Source: Paenibacillus sp. Soil787
GTDB taxonomy: Bacteria > Bacillota > Bacilli > Paenibacillales > NBRC-103111
DNA length: 64,000 bases
Assembly (NCBI RefSeq): GCF_001429545.1
Contig: NZ_LMSP01000012.1
Span: forward strand, 328,555 to 392,554
Direction: 5' to 3'
In this document: piece after piece, positions 29,003 through 35,423 of the stretch
Layout: each line of letters begins with the position of its first letter
Position numbering within the stretch: the first letter of the stretch is position 1
Notes under the pieces: generated by a model
Told to the model about the DNA's origin: nothing
What the model saw: only the letters and a program-made list of their open reading frames with translations
Database searches by the model: none
Made by a program: the position numbers and the translations under genes

Positions 29003-29030
29003 GAACACTTGAACACAATGAACTGTGTTC
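29003..29030. promoter_or_regulatory. Candidate operator with GAACACA inverted repeat
   Basis: A perfect 7-bp inverted repeat GAACACA (29011-29017) / TGTGTTC (29024-29030) with a six-base spacer, plus a third half-site GAACAC at 29003-29008. It is placed between the iteron cluster and the leftward pair of unknown genes, where a repressor site would be expected. No regulator can be matched to it. Confidence 0.5.
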
Positions 29031-29068
29031 TCTATAGATGTAGTAATAGGGTAGAAAATCGTATTCTT

Positions 29069-29316
29069 GGGTAACCTGTTAGTAACCAGTGGGTAACCTT
29101 TCGGGTAACCTCTGAAAGCCATTTTTATCAAGGGGTAACCTCGGTAACCTGTCTTTCGAAAATCTATGTTCCTGAGTTAGCAAAGAGTGATAATAGATAT
29201 AAATAACTATACAAATAACTTCTTTAAAATATAGGTTACTTACGTTACCCCTTACTCTCCCATGGGTTTGGAACGTCTACCAAAAAAGTTACCCCTAGGT
29301 TACCCTGAAGTTACCC
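29069..29316. other. Candidate replication origin with two clusters of GGTAACC iterons
   Basis: Left cluster: GTAACC core at 29071, 29082, 29093, 29105, 29135 and 29145, all direct, most as GGGTAACCT. Right cluster: the inverse GGTTAC/GTTACC at 29234, 29244, 29288, 29298 and 29310. The two face each other across an AT-rich core of about 80 bases (29151-29233). The site directly follows the helicase-primase gene. Iterons flanking an AT-rich core beside the initiator gene is the layout of SaPI- and P4-like origins; origin function is inference. Confidence 0.72.
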
Positions 29317-31122
29317 TGCTTGCTTTAGCTTGTATTTCTTAGCTACCTGTCCATTGACCTTGACTGACCCGACCTCTAGCCCACGTACTTTTTCAAGCGT
29401 GTCCTTGAGCATCTTCTTACTGTGAACCGTCAGTCCATTTTCGTTCGCCCAAATCTCGTACATGTCATAGACCTCTGGAGGACGCAGACCAACGAAATAG
29501 TCAGTTGTGTGTCCCTCGATATACTCCAAGACATTATTATTGTCCGCGTGGTATTCCTTATTGTGGTTTGCAACTACTTCTGGAATTTCGATCTCCCCAG
29601 TGTGGTGCAACTTTTGGTACGCTTCTACGATCAGCTTCATCCAGTATGACTTTGCTTCTGGTGTTGTCAGTTTGGAAATGAATTTTGGGTCTTTCTTGGT
29701 CGGCTTGGAGAACATCGGCAACCATACTACCCGCCTTTGGTACGCTTCACCCTTCTCAAACGATTTCAAAGCATGGTTTGAAGTGAAGATCATCGAAGTC
29801 GTCAGGACAGCATCCTTGGACTGTTTGAACAGCATCCTTGTAGCCACATAGTCACATGTTGCCACGTTCTTGAGTCGCTTCATTTGCTCGTGGTCAATGG
29901 GTTGATCTTTAATGTCATCACCAAGGTTAAATAACTTACCCTGCATCCCCACGAAGTAGCGTTCGTCCGCGATCTCCTCGATGGAATTGGATGAACAGTT
30001 CTCTTCGCCCAGTAATAGACGAATGATTGTCAGAAGCGTTCCTTTACCATTTCCACCGTCCCCGATCAGGACGAAGAACTTTGCGATCTGTCTCTTGACT
30101 TCTGGATTCGTTATCAGACCGTGTGCCATCATTTGTAGAATCAGCTTGACATAGCCTTGATCACCTTGGGACAAATGCTGCAAGTAACTGTCCACAGCTT
30201 CTACAGCTTCGGCATCCTCGTTGTACTCAACATCAACGTAATACGGAGTGAACTCGTGAGAATCCAGTTCATAGAAATTCCCGCTTCTGAGAACACCATT
30301 CTTGAGTTTGATATCCCACCCATTGACAGGTTGTTTCACGTTACGGATACGCTTGTCCATTTGACGAATGACCTCTTCGACGTAATGAGTCTTCTTGTCA
30401 GGTAGCTCCTCGTACACCTCTTGAATGAACTCGCCAGACACAAACCGTACTCCATTGTATGAATATAACTGGTCGTTGTATTTGACAACTTTGAGCTTCT
30501 TTTTCAAGGACTCTGCAACTTGTGGTTCTTCGTTCTCCTTGGCTTCGATCTTCTGATCTCGTGCAACGGTGTCGAACTCTTTCTCTTCCATCGGTTCAGC
30601 GAACACATGCTTATTAATGAATGATAGTACCTTCTTGTGATCGGTCACGGACATGATCTTGAACTTATGGGAATGCAATTTCTGATTCCGTCCATCACCC
30701 TCGCCCAATCCATCCAACGATTCCAACTTAGTGCGAATGTACAGGAAGTCGGGTAAATCTTGACGAATGCCAGGGTTCACTATATCCCGCAACTTTCCAC
30801 CACGCTTGATCGTGATTGCCTTGGTATTTGAGATGTGTTTGTACTCCACTTCGAAGCCTACTGGACATACAGAGCGAGTGCCCTTGAACGCTTTGGGCTT
30901 CTTAAAGTAGAGATGCACTCCCCGATCAGTCCAAACGATTTGGGTCTTAATGTCAAAAACTTGAATCATCTTCTCAAGCATTTCCCTTGGCTTATCATCG
31001 ATGTCCACGATCAGATCATCATTGGACAGTACCCATCCCGCATCTTTGAAAGCTTCGTGCATTGGTGACTGATCTGCGATTACACTTGCGAATTTCTGAC
31101 CCTCTTTGAACTCAATGTACAT
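29311..31122 (-). CDS. D5-type helicase-primase (phage/plasmid replication initiator)
   Basis: A 603-aa replication protein. The N-terminal third is primase-polymerase-like (LIVDIDDKPREML, QIVWTDRGVHLYFKKP). The C-terminal half is a D5/poxvirus-type SF3 helicase with Walker A GDGGNGKGTLL near residue 350, Walker B-like GKLFNLGDDIKD and sensor IFTSNHALKSF. The ATG at 31122 overlaps the stop of the small gene upstream (TAATG); a GTG nine bases earlier lies inside the ribosome binding site. Together with the iterons just downstream it suggests autonomous replication after excision. Confidence 0.9.
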   Translation of the reverse strand: MYIEFKEGQKFASVIADQSPMHEAFKDAGWVLSNDDLIVDIDDKPREMLEKMIQVFDIKTQIVWTDRGVHLYFKKPKAFKGTRSVCPVGFEVEYKHISNTKAITIKRGGKLRDIVNPGIRQDLPDFLYIRTKLESLDGLGEGDGRNQKLHSHKFKIMSVTDHKKVLSFINKHVFAEPMEEKEFDTVARDQKIEAKENEEPQVAESLKKKLKVVKYNDQLYSYNGVRFVSGEFIQEVYEELPDKKTHYVEEVIRQMDKRIRNVKQPVNGWDIKLKNGVLRSGNFYELDSHEFTPYYVDVEYNEDAEAVEAVDSYLQHLSQGDQGYVKLILQMMAHGLITNPEVKRQIAKFFVLIGDGGNGKGTLLTIIRLLLGEENCSSNSIEEIADERYFVGMQGKLFNLGDDIKDQPIDHEQMKRLKNVATCDYVATRMLFKQSKDAVLTTSMIFTSNHALKSFEKGEAYQRRVVWLPMFSKPTKKDPKFISKLTTPEAKSYWMKLIVEAYQKLHHTGEIEIPEVVANHNKEYHADNNNVLEYIEGHTTDYFVGLRPPEVYDMYEIWANENGLTVHSKKMLKDTLEKVRGLEVGSVKVNGQVAKKYKLKQAG

Positions 31123-31292
31123 TATTTCCACTCCCTACTTAGTTGTTTACAATCCTTGCAAAGACCTTGACTGATGTTGCACATCTTACTCAACCATTTC
31201 AACTGATTGCAATGTTCGCAGAAATCCTTTTTCACGGGATCGTGACCTTGCCAGTGATTCTTGTGAACGATAATTTCAACTCGTGTATCCAT
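31122..31292 (-). CDS. Small zinc-finger-like protein coupled to the helicase-primase
   Basis: A 56-aa basic protein, MDTRVEIIVHKNHWQGHD at the start, with two CxxC pairs (CEHC at residues 25-28, CKDC at 45-48), suggesting a treble-clef or zinc-ribbon fold. The stop codon overlaps the start of the helicase-primase gene and GGGCGGG lies upstream of its ATG. Probably part of the replication unit; the role is unknown. Confidence 0.7.
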   Translation of the reverse strand: MDTRVEIIVHKNHWQGHDPVKKDFCEHCNQLKWLSKMCNISQGLCKDCKQLSREWK

Positions 31293-31293
31293 G

Positions 31294-31455
31294 TCATTTC
31301 CCGCCCTTCAAAGTATCTTGCTTGATGTAGTCCAAGATCAGTTCACGAAGTACCCCACTCATGTTCAGTGCCTGACGCTTTCTGAAGAATTTCAAGATAG
31401 TCTCGTGATCCTCTTTGCTGCATTTGAAATGTACGCCTTTACCTTTACCAATCAT
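31294..31455 (-). CDS. Small ribbon-helix-helix-like protein
   Basis: A 53-aa protein: an N-terminal strand-like segment (IGKGKGVHFKCSKEDHETI) followed by two helices (RKRQALNMSGVLRELILDYI), the layout of an Arc/CopG-type DNA-binding protein. Its stop is two bases before the next start. The GGAG ten bases before the ATG is a fair site. It is likely the first gene of the replication operon and possibly its regulator, by inference. Confidence 0.6.
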   Translation of the reverse strand: MIGKGKGVHFKCSKEDHETILKFFRKRQALNMSGVLRELILDYIKQDTLKGGK

Positions 31456-31487
31456 TATTTATCGCTCCATTCGTTAGTTGTTGTGTA

Positions 31488-31500
31488 GACCATTTTGGTC
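31488..31500. promoter_or_regulatory. Palindrome GACCA-TTT-TGGTC upstream of the replication genes
   Basis: A perfect 5-bp inverted repeat with a 3-base centre, 32 bases upstream of the start of the ribbon-helix-helix gene. Related ACCA-N3-TGGT sites occur at 33035-33045 and, with one mismatch, 32950-32960. This suggests a shared operator. Confidence 0.45.
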
Positions 31501-31586
31501 AAAAATAAAAGCTTTGCTTCCTATACTGTTAAGCGTGTTGTGACCCCAACTTATGAGTGTCAAATCAATAAGCGTATTCGATCGGT

Positions 31587-32339
31587 TCACGCAGATTGAT
31601 CAACTTTGGCGATTAGCTTGTCTACTCGCTTCAACAGCCAGTTCAATTTGTCGCGAGTAATGCCCAAATGGTCACATATCTCTTGTTTCGCCCCTCGCTT
31701 GCCTTTTAGGTCACCCTTGATCTCGTAGTAGCCAACGATGGCATCAGCTTCTTTAGGAGTGAATCCTGAGCGTATAAAGCGACCTCGTTTTTCTTCTTGG
31801 GCTTCAGATACCAGATAAAGTGTCACAGGATTGTTGTCCGCTAGGAATCCGTCAGAGATATGATCAAACCACTCTGTAAATGTAATTTCCCGATCATTAC
31901 CTTGGATGACCGCTCTTGCCGTTCCTGCTTCGTCAGTCTTCTTTGTTGCAGGTTTTGGAGAGTAACTACGCTTCTTCATTTCCTCTTCTGTCAGTGGCAC
32001 GATCAGTCCCGCGTCCAGTTTAGCTTGGTAGTATGCATCCTTACATTCGTTGAACTCGTGGACTCTGTGGTATTGGTTTATAGGACGCAATACCGATTCA
32101 ACGTATCTGCTTCGAAAGTCCCTCGTAGTTACCCCCTTTAGCCCTCCTGACAACCATGTTTCAAATGATATCCCAGAGTCGTTCCCGTAGCGGTCACGAT
32201 ACTGATTCTCCAAGTGTGCCAAGCTGAGAATGACATTTTCCATCCGCTCATTGATTGACTTGGGTCTGTGTTGCCTTCTGACAAAGTTGAGTTCATCGAT
32301 CAGTACACCGTACATGCTTCTCAAAACTTCTGTTCCCAT
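31587..32339 (-). CDS. HTH protein of unknown function (sigma-region-4-like C-terminus)
   Basis: A 250-aa protein. The last 60 residues (GFTPKEADAIVGYYEIKGDL ... AKQEICDHLGITRDKLNWLLKRVDKL) look like a helix-turn-helix similar to sigma-70 region 4 or phage late-gene activators. The N-terminal 190 residues are helical, charged and not recognised. The start at 32339 with GAGAGGG upstream is preferred to an ATG 21 bases earlier. Likely a DNA-binding regulator of the element. Confidence 0.65.
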   Translation of the reverse strand: MGTEVLRSMYGVLIDELNFVRRQHRPKSINERMENVILSLAHLENQYRDRYGNDSGISFETWLSGGLKGVTTRDFRSRYVESVLRPINQYHRVHEFNECKDAYYQAKLDAGLIVPLTEEEMKKRSYSPKPATKKTDEAGTARAVIQGNDREITFTEWFDHISDGFLADNNPVTLYLVSEAQEEKRGRFIRSGFTPKEADAIVGYYEIKGDLKGKRGAKQEICDHLGITRDKLNWLLKRVDKLIAKVDQSA

Positions 32340-32800
32340 CTCTCGTTCGCCCTCTCTCATGTAAATTGTTTCTCATGTGCCATCTGCCGTAAGCAAAGTT
32401 CAAAAGTCACAAGTGCCTGTAAAATCCTTTACGCTAACTAAAGGTCAATACCGACCTGTTTTCACAATTGCCTCCTCATTAGGACAATCACAGTGAATCT
32501 GGATAATTCACAATCGATCCCGATCCTTACACACGTATAAGGAACGAAATGAAGCTAAAATCCCATTTGCCTTACACTACTTAAAGGAAAATCGGCAAGG
32601 AATATCACAACGCGATTCCAAATGACTTCCCATTCAACTCGCTCACATCCCTATAAGGATCAAAATGAAGCGAATTTCACAATTGCCTACATTCCCTATG
32701 TCGTGAGTTTTCTTGAATTTTCACAAAACTACTTTCAAAATAGGTGATCTTCTCTCATTGAAATAATCGTAGCGAGATTGCAAAATTCACAAACGCAACT
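32340..32800. promoter_or_regulatory. Regulatory region with repeated TCACAA boxes
   Basis: No coding frame is credible here. The hexamer TCACAA occurs in the same orientation at 32407, 32462, 32508, 32605, 32677, 32721 and 32787. Three copies extend to TCACAA(G/T)TGCCT. Two segments containing TATAAGGAnC(G/A)AAATGAAGC, near 32540 and 32653, are also related. The region lies between a leftward and a rightward gene set, so it should contain divergent promoters and may contain binding arrays. Confidence 0.55.
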
Positions 32801-32801
32801 C

Positions 32802-32833
32802 AAAAAAGCCCTCTGCCGTAATTGGCAAAGGAC
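32802..32833 (-). terminator. Rho-independent terminator without an annotated gene upstream
   Basis: On the minus strand GTCCTTTGCC pairs, with a G-U pair, with GGCAGAGGGC around AATTAC and is followed by TTTTTTG. The transcript it ends must come from 32.84-33.29 kb, where no ordinary gene is visible; only a 13-codon frame (32861-32902) with GAGGGG seven bases before its ATG. Confidence 0.72.
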
Positions 32834-33292
32834 TGGTTACAAGCTATATTCGAGTTTTGATCAATACAGGTTACGTGAAAAAAGTTTTCCAATCACACTC
32901 ATAACTCGACCCCTCAAAAGGCTTAACTATATGTAAGGGAGAACAGGAAGCCAAACTGGTTGTTGTGGTTTACTTGGAAGTTACGCAACACCAAGACGAA
33001 ATAACCGTTCCTCCCTTACGTGGGAAATTGGAAGACCAAACTGGTGGAGAAAGGTACTGTTTTTGTGGTGATTTCGGATACCATTCTTACGAACCCACCA
33101 AGATGAAACAACAATTTCCCATTATCCCTTGCATTGAACACGCATCGTCTGTGTGTTGACTGGAGCGGGTAATACCGCTTTTCATTGCTAGTCCTTCCTT
33201 TCGAGTGGAGTCATCCACAACTCGTCCCATCTCTTAAACGACGGTGGGACAATCTTTTTAAAATAACTATCAAACATATAGGAGTTGAGCAT
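32834..33292. other. Gene-free stretch with paired repeats, possible small RNA or short peptide
   Basis: CCAAACTGGT occurs at 32951-32960 and 33036-33045, and each copy is followed 30-55 bases later by a related segment CACCAAGA(C/T)GAAA, so an approximately 85-base unit appears duplicated in diverged form. The 13-codon frame at 32861-32902 on the minus strand is the only translated candidate. Promoters for the rightward cluster should lie at the right end. Confidence 0.45.
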
Positions 33293-33460
33293 ATGTCGCG
33301 ATTTCCAAAAGCGAACTATACAACACACGGTGGGAAACGAATCTATCGCTCGTCATTTGATCGATTCATGGACGATTTCAAAAGAACTTTATTCAAGAAG
33401 GAGGATGTGGAATGGAGAAGCGATTTATCCCCGAAGAAACGACCCGTATCGAAGCACTGA
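33293..33460 (+). CDS. Small basic protein of unknown function, first of the rightward cluster
   Basis: A 55-aa basic protein, MSRFPKANYTTHGGKRIYRS at the start, rich in Arg and Lys. TAGGAGTTG precedes the ATG at 33293; the open frame further upstream has no site. Its last 49 bases overlap the next gene in another frame. Not recognised; DNA or RNA binding is conceivable from its charge. Confidence 0.55.
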   Translation: MSRFPKANYTTHGGKRIYRSSFDRFMDDFKRTLFKKEDVEWRSDLSPKKRPVSKH

Positions 33461-33582
33461 GACAACGGGCTGTAAAGGTTCGCAACAATGCCATAGACGG
33501 TTTGATCGAACTGAACAAACTGGAGAAGGAATTACGAGAACTGAGCAAGGAGGAGGTGATACAAGATGGAGAAGGAGACTAG
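33412..33582 (+). CDS. Small charged helical protein of unknown function
   Basis: A 56-aa protein, mostly predicted helix (RIEALRQRAVKVRNNAIDGL, then LNKLEKELRELSKEE) with a heptad pattern. AAGGAGGATG lies just upstream of the ATG. It overlaps both neighbours: the previous gene by 49 bases and the next by 17. The overlaps and good sites make it likely to be translated. Confidence 0.6.
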   Translation: MEKRFIPEETTRIEALRQRAVKVRNNAIDGLIELNKLEKELRELSKEEVIQDGEGD

Positions 33583-33838
33583 GATCGCTGCTGTTGACAA
33601 AATTAGCGTTCGCTCTGAGAAGCAGTTCGCCCTTATTGATCCAGAAACAAGAGAAGTTATCGGGACACTTACTCAGCAACACATGAGCGATGGTCGTATT
33701 TTCACAACCCGTGACGAGACATCATTGGGTAAACGCAAGGCAGCTACCGCTACTACAAAACGTAGCATGACAGAAGCTGACAAGAAACAGATCGCAGAAC
33801 TGGACGCTTATTTGAAAGAAATGAAACGCAAGAAGTAA
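33566..33838 (+). CDS. Element protein of unknown function
   Basis: A 90-aa protein with AAGGAGGAGGTGAT before its ATG, one of the best sites in the element. The first half is strand-rich (KISVRSEKQFALIDPETREVIG), the second half is a Lys-rich helix ending in MKRKK. No family recognised. Confidence 0.65.
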   Translation: MEKETRIAAVDKISVRSEKQFALIDPETREVIGTLTQQHMSDGRIFTTRDETSLGKRKAATATTKRSMTEADKKQIAELDAYLKEMKRKK

Positions 33839-33922
33839 TTGAATTGGGGGACAGAAATGGATTCACGCCCTATGAGATGACGGGCAACAATAAAACTAAT
33901 CCTATAGGAGCGTGACCATACC

Positions 33923-34519
33923 ATGGCACTATTATCAAAAAAGAAAGTATCTTTCAACGAACTGGAATCAAAAACTATCACCAAGATCAATGCATTCCTT
34001 GCAAAGAGAAATGACGCGAATGCTGCGGTATCCGAATTCACCTATGAACTTCGTGAACTTAACGATCAAATCCATGCAAAGAACGAAGAGTATGCAGACA
34101 CTTACAATTCCGATCTGTTACGCGAGATTTCAGTACTGAAAAAGAAGAAAGCTGATGTAATAGAACTAGCTCAAATTCAACGTGAAGCTTTTGGCAAAGG
34201 TGATACAAAATTGGTTCTGACTGATGCCGATATTGCCGACCTGACCAAGACCCTTGCACCATATCAAAAGCGTGAAATGGAAGCACGAGAAAAAGTGTAT
34301 AAGCAGATCGCAGAACTTGAGAAGTCCTTGGAAGAACTGGAAGACGCTCGTGAAGAGTATCTAACAGACTACTGGGTTCCAATGAACAGTCTTGCAATCA
34401 TGGCAACTGGTGAATGGTACCCTTTAAATCATCTGAAACACGAACAGCCATTACGTGAATCGCAAGTTAAGATGTATCAGATCACGTATCATAATGCATT
34501 CCCAAAAGGACTAATTTAA
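33923..34519 (+). CDS. Coiled-coil element protein of unknown function
   Basis: A 198-aa protein with long charged helices at about residues 35-75 and 95-150 (EVKYKQIAELEKSL type heptads), suggesting an elongated coiled coil, and an aromatic-rich C-terminal 45 residues. TAGGAGCGTG precedes the ATG. It is last in the rightward cluster and is followed by a terminator. Function unknown. Confidence 0.7.
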   Translation: MALLSKKKVSFNELESKTITKINAFLAKRNDANAAVSEFTYELRELNDQIHAKNEEYADTYNSDLLREISVLKKKKADVIELAQIQREAFGKGDTKLVLTDADIADLTKTLAPYQKREMEAREKVYKQIAELEKSLEELEDAREEYLTDYWVPMNSLAIMATGEWYPLNHLKHEQPLRESQVKMYQITYHNAFPKGLI

Positions 34520-34531
34520 TGAAAAGCAAAA

Positions 34532-34571
34532 GGGCTTTGGTAGGATATTATCCCGCCATTGCCCCTTTTTT
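34532..34571 (+). terminator. Rho-independent terminator of the rightward small-gene cluster
   Basis: GGGC-tt-TGG-ta-GGAT pairs with ATCC-cg-CCA-tt-GCCC, with symmetrical interior mismatches, and is followed by CTTTTTT. It ends the cluster at 33293-34519. Confidence 0.8.
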
Positions 34572-34688
34572 ATGCCAATTTGAAAGACTTTATAAAATAA
34601 CTGAACAAATAATTTCAAATATGTTCACATCGTTACTCAGACTTGTTACAATTGGATTCAGTCGGTTTTAGAAAGGATTGTTTACTTA

Positions 34689-35423
34689 ATGTCTGAGATC
34701 CACAAGTTCCATTACGGAAATTCCACCATTGATTATTCACTTACATATGGAACAAAGAAGAAAGACATTACCGTTTCGGTCGATTGGGTTAACGGGGTTG
34801 GTGTTAATGCTCCAGACAACATCGAGCAAGGCGTTATCGATCGTATTCTACACAAAAAAGCACCCTGGATTCTAAAGAAACTTTATGAGTTTAACGAAAT
34901 CAAGCAGCTATCAATTCCTAAGGAGTATCTAAGCGGCGAAAAGTTTCCGTATCTAGGACGACAATACCGTCTTAAAGTAAATGTCAGTAATATCCGACAT
35001 GCAACTTTATCGTTCCATCAAGGTCGGTTTATTGCAGAAATTCCGATGAATTGGGACGAATCACAACGTCAGCAACAATTATACGAACTTTTCCGTCACT
35101 GGTACATCACTCACGGATATATAAAGATACAAGAACGGCTAAGGTTTTATTCTGCCAAAATGGAATGTAGTCCGTCCAAGCTAATCGTGAAAGATCAGCA
35201 AATGCGTTGGGGTAGCTGTACGAAAAACGGAACGATCAATATCAACTGGAAGATACTGATGGCTCCGATGGCGATTGTTGATTATGTAATTGTTCACGAA
35301 CTGGCACATATGAAGCAGCCCGATCATTCACCAGCATTTTGGGCAACGGTTCAATCTGTGTTGCCCGATTACGAAAGTCGCAAGGAATGGCTAAGGGTTC
35401 ATGGTGCTACTCTTACCTTTTGA
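34689..35423 (+). CDS. YgjP-type zinc metallopeptidase (DUF45), type I RM-associated
   Basis: A 244-aa protein with the zincin motif HELAHMKQPDHSPAFW near residues 203-218 and the preceding RWGSCTKNGTININW block, both diagnostic of the YgjP/WLM-like (DUF45) family. Such genes are often found next to hsdR. It is convergent with hsdR, and the two coding regions overlap by 11 bases at their ends. The substrate is unknown; regulation of the restriction system has been considered for such neighbours but is inference here. Confidence 0.88.
   Translation: MSEIHKFHYGNSTIDYSLTYGTKKKDITVSVDWVNGVGVNAPDNIEQGVIDRILHKKAPWILKKLYEFNEIKQLSIPKEYLSGEKFPYLGRQYRLKVNVSNIRHATLSFHQGRFIAEIPMNWDESQRQQQLYELFRHWYITHGYIKIQERLRFYSAKMECSPSKLIVKDQQMRWGSCTKNGTININWKILMAPMAIVDYVIVHELAHMKQPDHSPAFWATVQSVLPDYESRKEWLRVHGATLTF

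Noticed and set aside
29069-29316. GTAACC repeat clusters considered as a CRISPR array
   Set aside because: Spacing is irregular (about 10-30 bases), the repeat is only 6-9 bases, orientation inverts in the middle and no cas genes are near; an iteron origin fits better.
31143-31488. Two plus-strand frames of 60-65 codons upstream of the helicase-primase
   Set aside because: They are antisense to the two small minus-strand genes that have overlapping stop/start codons and better signals.
32965-33159. 64-codon plus-strand frame in the element control region
   Set aside because: No ribosome binding site and it runs through the paired repeats; kept as non-coding.
33857-33880. Seven-codon frame MDSRPMR before the coiled-coil gene with a GGGGGA site
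   Set aside because: Too short to judge; could be a leader peptide but nothing else supports it.
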